Below the pieces are notes generated by a model that saw nothing but the letters and a program-made list of their open reading frames with translations, searched no databases and was not told where the DNA came from. Positions 1 to 10,759 of a stretch of DNA of 64,000 bases are shown here, piece after piece; positions within the stretch are counted from its first letter, which is position 1, and the number at the start of each line of letters is the position of its first letter. A program made the position numbers and the translations under genes. Source of the DNA: Cycas panzhihuaensis (taxonomy: Eukaryota > Cycadophyta); assembly GCA_023213395.1 (NCBI GenBank), contig CM041465.1, forward strand, positions 58,101,741-58,165,740. Direction: 5' to 3'.

Positions 1-43
1 CATATGCTTCCTAATTATGGATATGCATACAAGGAACATTGTT

Positions 44-562
44 TCAATCTGATTGGCTTTCATAATCAGGTAACCTATCCAAAAGGAAATATGAATTTCG
101 ATAAGCAAGACCCTGGTGACATGATATCCTCCTTATGTTCCTTTGAGAACAGCTTTCTAGTGCCGATCTAGGATATGCTGTTATAATTTTGATCTTCTCA
201 AGGATGAGAGTGGAGAATGTAACTGAGTTGAGGGAGATCATGGATATTTTCCAATACATGCAAATCACTGTATGACCTGTCACCAATTGAATTCTTCCTA
301 CCATCCTGTCAACACAAACTAGGATAACATTATCCATACCTTTTGTTAGGCAACTCATGTCTCCACGAACTGTTATCGGCAAAGATTGATGCCTGAAATC
401 CTCAACCTCCAGAGCTGGTTCCTTGATGAGACTTATGGCTTTGTCATGTTGCTTTTCCCCTTTTCCTTTTCTCTTCAACTTATTCCTCTGATTCTTTGCC
501 CTTTTGATTCTCTGTTGCTGTATTTCTTTAGGTCCTTTTTCATTCACATCGGTGGTTTCCAA
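44..562 (-). pseudogene. Unrecognised basic ORF of TRX, downstream of gag
   Basis: An open frame of about 172 codons on the minus strand. The first 45 residues are very rich in Lys, Arg and Gln; the rest is mixed with no motif I recognise. It begins at a TTG beside the GY1 insertion and has no ATG start. It lies directly downstream of the TRX gag fragment at 7265-7607 once GY1 is removed. In the gag frame the junction meets a stop after about nine codons, so this frame is reached only by a frameshift or is a chance opening. No zinc knuckle, protease or polymerase motif is visible. Function unknown. Confidence 0.35.
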
Positions 563-563
563 G

Positions 564-568
564 CATCC
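564..568. repeat. GY1 target-site duplication, left copy (catcc)
   Basis: The five bases before the left GY1 LTR are catcc; the identical five bases follow the right LTR at 7265-7269. This fixes the element ends and shows integrase-mediated insertion. Confidence 0.9.
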
Positions 569-1618
569 CGATCCGGAGGATCTACCATATGTTTACTGGG
601 ATGCGGAAAATGCTAGGCATTAGCATAACTAAAAGAGATATGGCCAAATGGTATCAAAACTCTATGAAATTTTGTTTAAAGGGATAAGACACATCTCACT
701 AGATGTGTACAAAAGGTGGGGTTCAGAAAATATCATTTGATTAGAGTTCAAGCCTTGTCTTTGCATAAAAATTAATCCCACAGTTAGCGTAAAAAAATAG
801 AGAATATATATTTTGATTATATGAATAGAAACATGGCCAAATGACATCAAAATGAGCTAAAATTTTGAGGAAGCTGAGGAGACATATGTTCCTATACGTG
901 TACAAAATTTAAGCTAAATTGGAGTCCGTTAAGGTCGATTACAAGCCGCATAACTTTTATGAATTGTATGAAGGTCACTTGGACAGCGGAAAAACAACAA
1001 ATACATATTATTACTAAATGAATAAAAATGCGTCAAATGACATCCAAATGAGCTGAAATTTTGAGGAAGCCGAGGGACATACGTTCCTATCGTGTACCAA
1101 ATTTGAGCCCAATTGAGTACGTTAAGATCTGTTACAAACTGTAACTTTTTAAGAATTGTATGAAGGCCACTTGGACAACATGCATTACGGTGGTTAGTGG
1201 TTATACTTGCATGATTGCCACTTGTTAAACATGCAATTCAGGTTTCTTTCTATAAATTGAGCCCTTCTACGGTTGGAGAGGTGGTTCTTGGAGACTTGAC
1301 TTGGGAAGCATCCTTGGAGAAGCATTTGGAGGGTTGGAATCCCCTTATGGTATAATTGTAACATTTACTCCTTGTAATTTTACCATTCTTTTGCTAGTTG
1401 ATTTCTCCACCATTAAATGGAGATTTTCATGGTTTAATAAAAGTATTACTCATCATACTTTTGGATCAATGTCAAGAATAATTGATTTGGTGTAGAATTT
1501 TCCTTTCATGGGCTCATTGTTGTTTTGATGTTATTGAGCTTTCTACACTAACTCCCGGGATCTCAAGGAGGAAAGGTTGATAATTGATTTCTTCACCAAC
1601 TAAGCTCTTTTGGGATCA
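569..1618 (+). repeat. GY1 5' LTR
   Basis: 1050 bp, matching 6221-7264 almost throughout with scattered substitutions and small indels. The first dinucleotide is CG where the 3' copy has TG; it ends in CA (gggatca). It carries a TATA-like box at 1251-1258. Confidence 0.92.
1251..1258 (+). promoter_or_regulatory. TATA-like box of GY1 LTR
   Basis: TATAAATT preceded by a pyrimidine run, 361 bp before the LTR end, repeated at the equivalent place in the 3' LTR (about 6897-6904). Position fits the U3 promoter. Confidence 0.45.
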
Positions 1619-1623
1619 TATTT

Positions 1624-1636
1624 TGGTATCGAGCCT
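1624..1636 (+). other. GY1 primer binding site
   Basis: tggtatcgagcc begins five bases after the LTR end. It matches the common initiator-Met-tRNA PBS (TGGTATCAGAGC) with one missing base. Confidence 0.75.
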
Positions 1637-1808
1637 CGATCTTTGTTGTAGGGACTTGAATGGTACAAACAAGGAAAGGATACAAAGAGAAAGGTGAAGA
1701 CTTTCTTGTGTTGCAATCACCAAGAAGACAAAGAAAGAATCCAAGCACCATGGTCGAAAAAGAAGATGGAGAAATTAGATTTGAAAGGCTTGAGAAGAAC
1801 GTCAAGCC

Positions 1809-2666
1809 TTGATGCAAATGATGACCCACCTTCTACCTCTAGTCAAAGGAAAAGGCAAAGAGAAGGAATTTGAAGGAGGATCCACATATGACCACGACCA
1901 TGAAGAGGAAGAGGAGGAGACCTTAAAGCACTCTTTTGAAGAAAGCAAGGGTACTTCATCTCATCAACCCTTCAAGGTGGAGGCAAAGTTGGATATTCCA
2001 ACTTATGATGGAGAGGTAAATGCTGAAAAGTTGGACCATTGGTTGGATCAACTTGAAACCTACTTCACAATCTATGCTTATAGTAATGCTCAAAACCTTT
2101 CATTTGCTAGGCTCAAGTTGTGTAAACATGCATTGACATGGTGGAATGCATATTTAAAGACTCATGATGTATCTTCTTTTTCATGGAGGGATTTTAAGAA
2201 AATAATAAAGAAGCAATTCTACCCCATAGGTCATGAGGAAGACCAATGGGTCACTTGGCAATATTTACGGCAAGGGAGAGGTGTAAGTGTCCAAGACTAT
2301 ACTTCTTTATTTTTTAGGCATGGCATGCTACTTGGTATTAATATGGATGAACATGTCACTCTTATGAAATTCATTGGAGGATTACATGAATACATAAGGA
2401 AGGAACTAAGGCTTTTTAAGGTTCAATCTATTGGAGAAGCAAGTAGGATGGCTATGGCAATAGAAAGTAAAAGTAAGAAATCTACATTCATATCTAAAGA
2501 TTCTACTTTTACTTCTAATAAGTATGAAAAGAATCCTAAATGGCACTCATCAAAAGGCAAGAAGGAAAGAAGAAAAGAACTAATTTTGTTAAAAGTTCTA
2601 ACTATTGTGAGCATTGTGATATTAGTGGTCATATTACGGAAAGTGTTGGAAGTTGCATCGAACTAA
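1809..2666 (+). pseudogene. gag: GY1 gag (capsid region)
   Basis: Gag capsid protein, which packages the element RNA. The frame opens with a Lys/Glu-rich N-terminus including an acidic Glu run (residues about 35-45). The retrotransposon gag domain follows at residues about 65-220, with the hallmarks LDHWLDQLETYF and ALTWWNAYL, then W-x-x-F-K-K and a Phe near FYP. A Lys/Ser-rich basic tail follows. The zinc knuckle lies beyond a frameshift near 2640: C-x2-C-x4-H is read in the frame starting 2540, and the final Cys-Trp-Lys-Leu-His in the frame from 2653. The start used is the first in-frame ATG after the PBS; the true start may be nearby. Confidence 0.85.
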
Positions 2667-2700
2667 AGCGGAAGCATATCAAGGATATGGAATTAAGAAA
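2540..2700 (+). pseudogene. GY1 gag CCHC zinc knuckle, split by frameshift
   Basis: The nucleocapsid knuckle begins CEHCDISGHIT in one frame and finishes with KCWKLH in the next. A one-base shift at about 2640 separates the third and fourth metal ligands. Confidence 0.7.
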
Positions 2701-2739
2701 GAAGGAAAAGGAAAGCACTACTTTACGAGGTGGAGATTC

Positions 2740-3180
2740 AAAGTGAAGGAGAAGAAGAGAAGGTCACTCTACTTACAAATTATGAAGATGATGCTACAGG
2801 AGGAACTATTTCACTTGAAGCTTCAAGTGGGAAATAGTATGATTGGTGCCATTATAGATCCGGAAGCCAAAAGAATTTGATCTCGTAAAGTTTGGTAAAG
2901 AGCATTGGTTTGGTAACTACTCCTCACCCTCATCCATATCCTCTTGGTTGGATCCATAAAGATGTGGAAATGCAAATATCAAAGCAATGTACACTTAAAT
3001 TTTCCATCACTAATGATTTTGTTGATGAGGTAATATGTGATGTGGTGCCACCGGATGTATGCCATGTTGTGCTTGGAAGTCCCTACTTGTGGGATCGAGA
3101 TGCACTCTTCTATCGAAGGGAGAGAAAGTATCGATTGATGAAGGATAACAAGGGCTTCATCATAAAGGCCACAAAGAAGC
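2740..3180 (+). pseudogene. GY1 aspartic protease region, frameshifted
   Basis: Retroviral-type protease that would process Gag-Pol. The active-site triad appears as Asp-Pro-Gly at about 2862-2870, reached only by a one-base shift, followed by N-L-I-S. The second half continues in the frame starting 2892 and ends with [13 protein letters not shown] at 3067-3105, the flap-to-end motif typical of gypsy protease before RT. Ser/Thr to Pro in the triad plus frameshifts mean no activity. Confidence 0.7.
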
Positions 3181-3950
3181 ACTTGGATAAGATAGCATTA
3201 ATTTCAGCTACTCAAGCAAAAAGGATGATCAATGCATGTGGTAAATTTGTCATCTTAATGGTAAGGAGAAAAGAAGAGCCAAGAGATGAAGAAGGTCCTT
3301 CTACTCACACTCTTCTTATATCACCTAAACAAATGCAACAAATTGAGGAGTTAAAGACAAGGTATGATATTCTATTTCAACATGTTGATGGGCTTCCACC
3401 AAAGAGAAAGATAGAGCATGAAATCACTCTTGTAGGAGATGCACCATTACCTAATGTTGCTTTGTATAGGCACTCCATTGTAGAAAATAATGAGATAAAG
3501 AGGCAAGTTGAGGAGTTGCTTGATCAAGGGGTCATAAGACCTTCATGTTCACCTTGTGGGTCACCAATTGTCTTGGTGTCTAAGAAGGATGGAGGATGGA
3601 GAATGTGTATAGATTTTCGTGCTTTGAATAAAATTACAATTAAAAATCGCTACCTTTTGCCTCGTATAGATGATTTGCTTGATCAAATTCAGCATGCTTG
3701 TTATTTCACTAAATTGGATTTAAAAAGTGGTTATCACCAAGTTAGGGTCAAGGAGGAGGACACATGGAAGACGGCCTTCAAAACAAAGCAAGGACTCTTT
3801 GAATGGATGGTTATGCCTTTCGGATTGTGTAATGCTCCTGCAACATTCATGAGGCTAATGAATGAAATATTAAGGCCTTACTTGGATAATTTTGTTGTTG
3901 TCTATCTTGATGACATTTTGATTTTCAGAACACATGGGAGGAACATTTGA
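2892..3950 (+). pseudogene. GY1 reverse transcriptase (fingers and palm)
   Basis: The longest intact stretch of pol, 352 codons. Residues 1-110 are the end of protease and linker. RT motifs follow in order: VPYRHS-like linker, [43 protein letters not shown] with catalytic Asp, [12 protein letters not shown], and VYLDDILIF (3898-3924) with both catalytic aspartates. The frame breaks just after the YLDD box; the thumb continues at 3934-4230 in another frame. Motif spelling is typical of plant Ty3/gypsy. Confidence 0.93.
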
Positions 3951-4230
3951 AGACATAGAAGAAGTTTTAAAGACTATGGCTAAGCATCATTTGAAGCTTA
4001 ATGTGAAGAAGTGCGAATTTGGCAAGGAGAACTTGATCTTCTTAGGCTTTGTGGTTGGAGGAGGAAAGTTGAGCATTGATCCACTCAAGACTCAAGCCAT
4101 CCTCAAATGGCCTAGGCCAACAAACATCACAGAGGTGAGAAGTTTTTTAGGAGCTTTTCAATACTTGAGAAAGTTCATTCTTCATTTCTCACAGGTTGCA
4201 AAGACCTCTACATGGATTGACAAAATCTAG
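3934..4230 (+). pseudogene. GY1 RT thumb/connection
   Basis: Continues RT after a frameshift: F-x-D-I-E-E-V-L, KKCEFGKENLIFLGFVV and RSFLGAFQYLRKFI are the conserved block after YLDD and the FLGxxxYYRRFI block before RNase H. A further frameshift at about 4200 leads into RNase H. Confidence 0.88.
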
Positions 4231-4640
4231 TAGAAAGTTTACTTGGGGTTCCAAGGAGGAAGAAGCCTTTCTTCTTTTAAAGAAGAAAATTTGTGAAGCA
4301 TCGGTTTTGGCAATGCCAAATTTGCAAAGGCCTTTTGAAGTCGAAGCTGATGCGAGTGGAAATGCGATGGGAGCTGTCCTTATTCAAGATGGGAAGCCTA
4401 TTGCGTACCATTCGGAAGTCTTCACCCCTCAAGTGAAGAACTACCCAACATATGATCGAGAAATGTTCGCACTTCATCAAGCATGCAAGCATTGGAGGTC
4501 ATACTTGCTCGGAAAAGAGGTTGTAGTTCATACCGATCATAAGCCTCTTCAATTTTACAAACTCAAAGTAAATTACTGAAGCAAGACACATGAAGTGGAT
4601 GAGTTATTTACAACAATTCAATATTGTAATTAAGTATAAA
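4196..4640 (+). pseudogene. GY1 RNase H
   Basis: RNase H domain that removes RNA from the hybrid. Active-site residues are visible: Asp in EADASGNAMGAVL, Glu in YDREMFAL, Asp in VVHTDHKPLQF. The frame ends at a stop at 4577-4579 and the last block (R-H-M-K-W-M, with Q-F-N-I-V-I) continues one frame over to about 4640. Confidence 0.88.
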
Positions 4641-4734
4641 AGGGATCTAATAACAAAATTGGCGATATGTTATCTAGACCACCTTGTTCCACTTCTTCTT
4701 CTACTTTTGTTTGTAGTTCTCTTATGAGTTTGCA

Positions 4735-5790
4735 GTGGAACCAATGCATCATGAAGAGTACAAAGACTTGTACCATGAAGATGAAGCTTTGAAGGAAGAA
4801 TTAGAGAACCTAGCGAAGGAAGACCTTCCCGACTTGCTTGGAAGGATGGTCTACTTTTCAAAGGGGAGCGACTCTATGTTCCATCAAAAGGAGACAAGAT
4901 CAAGTGGCTTAGAGAAGCCCATACTTCTAAAGTAATGGTCACTTTGGTATCTCAAGACTTTAGCAAACTTGAGAAGATATGTTGTATGGCCAAAAATGCA
5001 AAATGATGTAAAAAATATGTAAAAGGATGTGTAATGTGTAATACTTCTAAGCCTTCTTCTAGAAAATTAGGATTGTATACACCACTACCTATTCCCACTA
5101 GGCCTTGGGAAAGTATCTCCATTGATTTTTAGGGGACTTCCCATGACTAGGAAGGGACATGATTATCTTTTTGTTGTTGTAGATAGGTTTAGTAAAATGA
5201 TATGTCTAATACCTTGTAAGAAGACAATCACAAGTACAGGAGCAGCTGAGTTATTCTTCGAGCATGTATGGAAGAATTTTGGCTTGCCTTCTTCCATCAT
5301 TTCAGATCGGGACACTCGATTCCTTTCATCATTTTGGAAGTCACTATGGGAGATGATGGATACCAAATTGAAGAGGAGTACAAGTTTCCATCCTCAAGCG
5401 GATGGACAAACCAAGTAGTGAATGAACTTTGGTACATCTATTGAGGATACAATTCCAAGCATCCAAAGACTTGGGATGAATCATTGGCTTTTCTACAATT
5501 TGCTTTTAATAGAGCAATGCATGCATCACACTCTAAAGCACCTTTTGAAGTTTGTTTGGGATACTTACCTCAAAGTCCATTTGACTTGGAGTTTTCCATG
5601 CAAGCTAAGGAAGGATCCGTCAAAGAGAAGGAGGAGCATGACAAGGCTTTAAGATACTTGAGAAGATCCAGAGAGTCCACAAAGAAGTACATGATCAACT
5701 TCTAAGGACTCAACAAAAGTACAAGGAAAGACATGACAAGCATAGGCAAGAGTGTACTTTCCAAGAAGGAGATTTAGTATGGTTATACTT
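4735..5790 (+). pseudogene. GY1 integrase, zinc-binding and core
   Basis: Integrase inserts the cDNA. The N-terminal zinc-binding part is broken, with GCVMC at about 5029-5043 as the second Cys pair. The RNase H-fold core lies at 5122-5418 with W-E-S-I-S-I-D-F (first Asp), FVVVDRFSKM and IISDRDTRF (second Asp). HPQADGQT is followed by Lys (5413-5415) where the family has the catalytic Glu, then two stops. The core continues in the frame of 5484-5705 with FNRAMHASHSKAPFEV. The Glu to Lys change alone would abolish strand transfer. Confidence 0.88.
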
Positions 5791-6220
5791 GAGCAAGGAG
5801 AGGTTAAAAGGAGAAGGTAAGAAACTCAAACCTATAAGGTATGGACCATTCAAGATTTTGAGAAAAGTAGGTGGCAATGCTTTCCAACTTGATCTTCCAC
5901 CTTATATGCAAATATATTCGGTAGTAAATCTTGAATACTTAAAACTCTTTGAGCCCTCCATGCTAGATGAGGAACAGGACGATTCACTTTACCTTGAGTT
6001 GATGATTTGTATTTGGAAAGTGAGGAGCCTCTCAAGGAAGATTGTATCTTGGAGAGAAAATCTACCAAAACAAGACATAAGACACATGAATCTTTCAGAT
6101 TGGAGTAGGGGCAATTGCCTAGTAAGGCCAAGTGGTTTAGTAGGCAACAAGGAGAACAACACTTCCCCATCTCCAATTCTAAGCCAAACAGAGTTGGCTA
6201 TTTTCCAAGGAAGGGGAGCC
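5725..6220 (+). pseudogene. GY1 integrase C-terminus and 3' UTR
   Basis: Includes ERLKGEGKKLKPIRYGPFKI and VVNLEYLKLF (5789-5960), the chromo/GPY-F-like C-terminal block of gypsy integrase. The same frame then runs on through non-conserved sequence and into the 3' LTR, so its last 40 codons are not protein. Confidence 0.75.
6205..6220 (+). other. GY1 polypurine tract
   Basis: aaggaaggggagcca immediately precedes the TG of the 3' LTR; it primes plus-strand DNA synthesis. Confidence 0.75.
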
Positions 6221-7264
6221 ATGATCCGGAGGATCTACCATATGTTTACTGGGATGCGGAAAATGCTAGGCATTGGCATAACTAAAAGAAATATGGCCAA
6301 ATGGTATCAAAACTCTATGAAATTTTGTTTAAAGGGATAAGACACATCTCACTAGATGTGTACAAAAGGTGGGGTTCAGAAAATATCATTTGATTAGAGT
6401 TCAAGCCTTGTCTTTGCATAAAAATTAATCCCACAGTTAGCAGAAAAAAACAGAAAATATATATTTTGATTATATGAATAGAAACATGGCCAAATGACAT
6501 CAAATGAGCTAAAATTTTGAGGAAGCGGAGGAGACATATGTTCCTATACGTGTACAAAATTTGAGCTAAATTGGAGTCCGTTAAGGTCAGTTACAAGCAT
6601 GACTTTTATGAATTGTATGAAGGTCACTTGGACAGCAGAAAAACAGCAAATACATATTATTACTAAATGAATAAAAATGCAAATGACATCCAAATGAGCT
6701 GAAAATTTGAGGAATTTGAGGGGACATACGTTCCTATCGTGTACCAAATTTGAGCCCAATTGAGTACGTTAAGATCTGTTACAAGCTGTAACTTTTAAGA
6801 ATTGTATGAAGGCCACTTGGACAACATGCATTACGGTGGTTAGTGGTTATACTTGCATGATTGCCACTTGTTAAACATGCAATTCAGGTTTCTTTCTATA
6901 AATTGAGCCCTTCTACAGGTTGGAGAGGTGGTTCTTGGAGACTTGACTTGGGAAGCATCCTTGGAGAAGCATTTGGAGGTTGGAATCCCCTTATGGTATA
7001 ATTGTAACATTTACTCCTTGTAATTTTACCATTCTTTTGCTAGTTGATTTCTCCACCATTAAATGGAGATTTTCATGGTTTAATAAAAGTATTACTCATC
7101 ATACTTTTGGATCAATGTCAAGAATAATTGATTTGGTGTAGAATTTTCCTTTCATGGGCTCATTGTTGTTTTGATGCTATTGAGCTTTCTACACTAACTC
7201 CCAGGATCTCAAGGAGGAAAGGTTGATAATTGATTTCTTCACCAACTAAGCTCTTTTGGGATCA
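6221..7264 (+). repeat. GY1 3' LTR
   Basis: 1044 bp, starts TGATCC and ends gggatca, collinear with 569-1618. Followed by the catcc TSD at 7265-7269. Confidence 0.93.
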
Positions 7265-7269
7265 CATCC
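7265..7269. repeat. GY1 target-site duplication, right copy (catcc)
   Basis: Identical to 564-568. Confidence 0.9.
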
Positions 7270-7607
7270 TCAGCTGAGTCCATATTCTGTAGAACCTGAA
7301 TAATAAAGTGATAGGCAGATGGGAGGTTATCTTTATCAATGGCTGCAAGTATCACATCAATAACAATTCTATTTTTCCTTTTGAAGATTTCCTCCCCTTC
7401 TTCGTGAGCCATTTCAGTCCCCATGACTGCTTTCCAAAGTTTCTTTACTACAAATAGACTTTCCATCCTAATTTTCCACAAACGAAAATTAGTTCCAGTG
7501 TATTTGGGCAAAGGAAAATAAAGATCTGATAGCCAATATTCATTTCTCTCAGGCACAAAGGTGATAATGTCACTTAACTCCATGATGTATGATAAAAGAA
7601 TATCCAC
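7265..7607 (-). pseudogene. gag: TRX gag N-terminal domain, downstream copy
   Basis: Copia-type gag N-terminus read on the minus strand. Visible blocks: NEYWLSDLYFPLPKY, then G-x-N-F-R-L-W-K-I-R-M-E (the DUF4219/UBN2-type opening of copia gag), LFVVKKLWKAVMG, an acidic stretch, and DVILAAIDKDNLPSAYHF. GY1 interrupts it at the catcc target and the next codons lie at 568 leftwards. About 115 residues are preserved, against 300 or more in a full copia gag. The matching order of blocks in TRG10 (55660-55983) shows a shared gag family. Confidence 0.75.
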
Positions 7608-8032
7608 TTCAACTTGAAAATCAAATCAACAAAAGAAGACTTAAACCTGAATACTGTTCCAGCTCTCCTCACAATCTATAAATGTTGCTGCCAAGACAAC
7701 CATCATGGTGGATTTCCTCCCCTTCTTCGTGAGCCATTTCAGTCCCCATGACTGCTTTCCAAAGTTTCTTTACTACAAATAGACTTTCCATCCTAATTTT
7801 CCACAAACGAAAATTAGTTCCAGTGTATTTGAGCAAAGGAAAACAAAGATCTGATAGCCAATATTCATTTCTCTCAGGCACAAAGGTGATAATGTCACTT
7901 AACTCCATGATGTATGATAAAAGAATATCCACTTCAACTTGAAAATCAAATCAACAAAAGAAGACTTAAACACGAATCTTGTTCGACTCTCCTCACAATC
8001 TATAAATGTTCGCCAAGACAACCATCATGGTG
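7386..8032. repeat. Direct tandem duplication of TRX leader end and gag start
   Basis: Two head-to-tail units, 7386-7710 and 7711-8032 (325 and 322 bp), both beginning gatttcctcccc and ending catcatggtg, with a few substitutions. On the minus strand each holds the end of the leader and the first 70 or so codons of gag. Confidence 0.9.
7711..7932 (-). pseudogene. TRX gag N-terminal domain, truncated upstream copy
   Basis: Starts at an ATG at 7932 and carries the same first 70 residues as the downstream copy with two or three substitutions. At the duplication junction (7711) it runs into the leader of the next unit and stops after about 13 unrelated residues. Confidence 0.75.
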
Positions 8033-10335
8033 GGCAGTGCTTTCCTTCCACATTTTGTGTATACCTATAAGCAACCAACGAACCAAAGATTGGAGTTTCC
8101 TATCAAGATTACTCTTCGGTAGGTTTATCACACCACCGTGTTACAAGCTGTAAAGAAATGACCTCCTCACCGCAGCGGTCTTTATCCAGAATACTCGGAT
8201 CGGTCATAGGCGTGAGCACGATATCTCTTTTCAACGATGATACTAAGGGTGTCGACTACCAACTCGCTTGAGGATCAATTACGCCTTCAAAGCGAAGTCA
8301 CTGCGATCGATTAAACTACGATAATGGTGTCTTGGGTTGATGATTCTCGCTTCAACTCGTGTCTGAGCAGAGGTAGAAGAAGAGCTTAAGGGTTCGATGA
8401 TAGCCTCATACACTTCAATGCCCTTCAAGTACTTCGCTACATTCAAGAACTCATTATACTCATGAAGCAATACTGAAGTGTTTATCATAGATGAGAATTA
8501 AAAAACAGGAATTCCTCGAGCTCAGGTTTTCCAAGTTTGCTTCCAGGCTTAATGCTCACTTGAAAAACAATCAAAAAACTGCAGGATAGGACCTCCGATG
8601 ATAGTCCCACTATTCACAAGCTTTACTAAGTGCAGATGCAGATGAGACTAAGGCTGAAGATAATCAATCCAGGGAAGGCACAAATGGTGACGGGGAGAAG
8701 CAATTCCAAGAAGCTTAAGGTGAAGAAGAAAGTTTGATTATGTTTTCCGAATGAGTGACATAAAAGAGTAACCTGACATAAAAGAGGAACAGACAGCGCT
8801 TTTCAAACCACAATGATTCCTTGATCACAAACAAGGAAGCAGTGATTGTGATCTAGGCATAATAGACGATGATGACCAAGACAGTGATCCTGATCTAACA
8901 TAGCAGATCGCAACAAAATCCATAGTGTTTGTGATAAACACATCTCAGTATAACACCTCTCCTACGATGGATGAGCTGAGTAGCGCCATAAAGGTCTAGA
9001 TGTGTGTTGGGCTTAGGCGCTAAGGGTTCTTAGCATTTACGTACTCGCTATGTGACGAAAGATCTTGAGGTATGAAGTCGAGAGGATGATGTTCGGTGGC
9101 TATTACTTTTGTAGCCAATGGAATCCAAAGAAGTTCACTCTTATGGGAGCCGATATACCGCTTCTACGCCTTGTGGTGACTCTCAACTCAATGATGAGGT
9201 GCCGTCACATTTGGGAAAGAATGCTTGCAGTATGTGCCACCTAGCAAGTCCGAGAGGACATCCACAAATGCCAAATAGAGCGATTCTTCTGCAGTGAAAA
9301 GCGAGGTTATCTCCTCTACGCCTCAGTATCGGACCGATTTGTCACTTCTGACTTCAGCTTCCTTCAGCTTCCTTGCATAGCAGTTCTCAATGCATTCCCA
9401 GTCAATATCCTACTGCAGGTTTTTTTTTTTTTTCTCTGAAGAGACAAAGCCAAATGCAGATGTATCAGATGGGCATCTAGAGGTGCTGAAAGACTTTATG
9501 CAGGGCTTGGACTTGCCTCCCAAAGGCGTTTGCTAGCAATCCTTGCAATACCAACACAACACTGTCATTGCCATTCTCTGCTGTCAGTGTGTAGCATTCT
9601 CCTATGTCTGAGTTAACGTCTGCAACAGGTAGCTTGAATCTTTGTTATATAAAAGAACTAGTACTTCAGCTCCATAGGCGCTCCATTACGGATTCTTTAG
9701 AGGCAACGTACCAAGCTCCTCCTAATCTCTTACTAGAATTACTTACAGACCTTGACAACTTGTCAATTTTACCATAATCGCTCCACGAATCACTGCTGCA
9801 ATTGTTTGCATCACTTTCTTTTCTTAGATTCCTTTTTCAATTCACGTCTTTGTGCATGATCATCGAATCAAGGGCGGCTCCAATATTTACAGTGAGCACG
9901 ATCTACATGAGGCTATTCATTACAATTTTCTTCTAGCGGTGAGAAATCTTATGGATGATTTTCAAGACAAATATAGACCTTTGTGCAACGTGGCGAATTT
10001 CACAGATTTCATACATACTTAATAATTGATTTTGCTTAATATTTCATTGCAAACCACGGCTAGTACGAACCTTTTATTTTCAAATGGAATTCAAAGGCTA
10101 TTCATATGTCATCAAAAGTTTATATCGACAAAGTTCTTTCTTCAAAATAATCAAAGGAGCGATTACAGGAGAGATCTTATCTTCTATCAACCTTGACTGA
10201 TTGGTATCTTCAAAAGGATGATTCTCAACTTGACAGAAAATGAATCTATAGAGCCACCTCCTTGCTTGAATGCTCTATCCTCCACCGGAATTCTCTTCTC
10301 TCAATCTTCTCTCTTTTTCTTATAGCGGGATGGCT
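8033..10335 (-). other. TRX untranslated leader
   Basis: About 2.3 kb between gag and PBS. The only open frame of note is 8279-8488 minus (69 codons), with no recognisable motif. A poly-T run of about 14 lies at 9421-9434. I see no protease, integrase or RT motif in any frame. The long leader is consistent with a TR-GAG or LARD-like element, but nested unrecognised sequence is possible. Confidence 0.5.
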
Positions 10336-10347
10336 CGCTCGATACCA
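10336..10347 (-). other. TRX primer binding site
   Basis: Reverse complement reads tggtatcgagcg directly after the LTR terminal CA, close to the Met-tRNA PBS and fixing the element orientation as minus. Confidence 0.75.
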
Positions 10348-10720
10348 TGTTGAAATCTTAACATGGAGAACACTCATCAACAAAGATCAATAACATCAGC
10401 AGAGATTAACATAATCATAATCAAAATGTATTACCATACCAAGAGCACCAAAGACTCAATATGAGCCTTGATGATGTGATGTCCTTACATACTACCTCAA
10501 CCACCTTTATATACCAAAGAGGTGGGAGACTATACATCCCAAGTAATGCATGTGGGACAAATACCTTTGTCCTGACCAATAGCATTACACCACTAACTTG
10601 ACCAATAAACTTATATCCTTTTACATAGTATTATAATGACCTTTTGACCCTAAGACTTTGGACTATCACTTATTATCCTAGGACCCACACACATTACACA
10701 TTAAACATTATTTCTAACAA
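10348..10720 (-). repeat. TRX 5' LTR
   Basis: 373 bp; on the minus strand it begins TGTTAGAAATAATG and ends in TTCAACA. A TATA-like box TATATAAAG reads on the minus strand at 10505-10513. The bases beyond it (10721-10725, aaaac) would be one TSD copy; the other is off-window. Confidence 0.8.
10505..10513 (-). promoter_or_regulatory. TATA-like box of TRX LTR
   Basis: TATATAAAG on the minus strand, about 208 bp after the LTR start. Confidence 0.4.
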
Positions 10721-10759
10721 AAACAAAGCCCAACTAATTGATTAGAGGAAAATTATATT

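Larger units (their letters stand above)
569..7264 (+). mobile_element. GY1: complete but decayed Ty3/gypsy retrotransposon
   Basis: A 6.7-kb element with two LTRs of about 1.05 kb, a methionine-tRNA type PBS, gag, protease, RT, RNase H and integrase in gypsy order, a polypurine tract and a 5-bp TSD. Domain order PR-RT-RH-IN and the gag type fit a non-Tat gypsy lineage. Many frameshifts and stops, and a Glu to Lys change at the integrase active site, make it inactive. It sits antisense in the gag of TRX. Confidence 0.93.
1..10720 (-). mobile_element. TRX: gag-only LTR element, 3' part off-window, interrupted by GY1
   Basis: Minus-strand element read from its 5' LTR (10348-10720) leftwards: PBS, a long leader, a copia-type gag N-terminal domain, then a second ORF running to the window edge. 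GY1 (569-7264) interrupts the gag. The 3' LTR must lie left of base 1, so the length is unknown. No protease, integrase or RT is visible in the part present, and the gag domain resembles that of TRG10. This suggests a non-autonomous gag-only (TR-GAG-like) element; an autonomous copia with pol outside the window cannot be excluded. Confidence 0.6.

Noticed and set aside
386-616. Plus-strand open frame of 76 codons
   Set aside because: Antisense shadow of the minus-strand frame at 44-562 and runs into the GY1 LTR.
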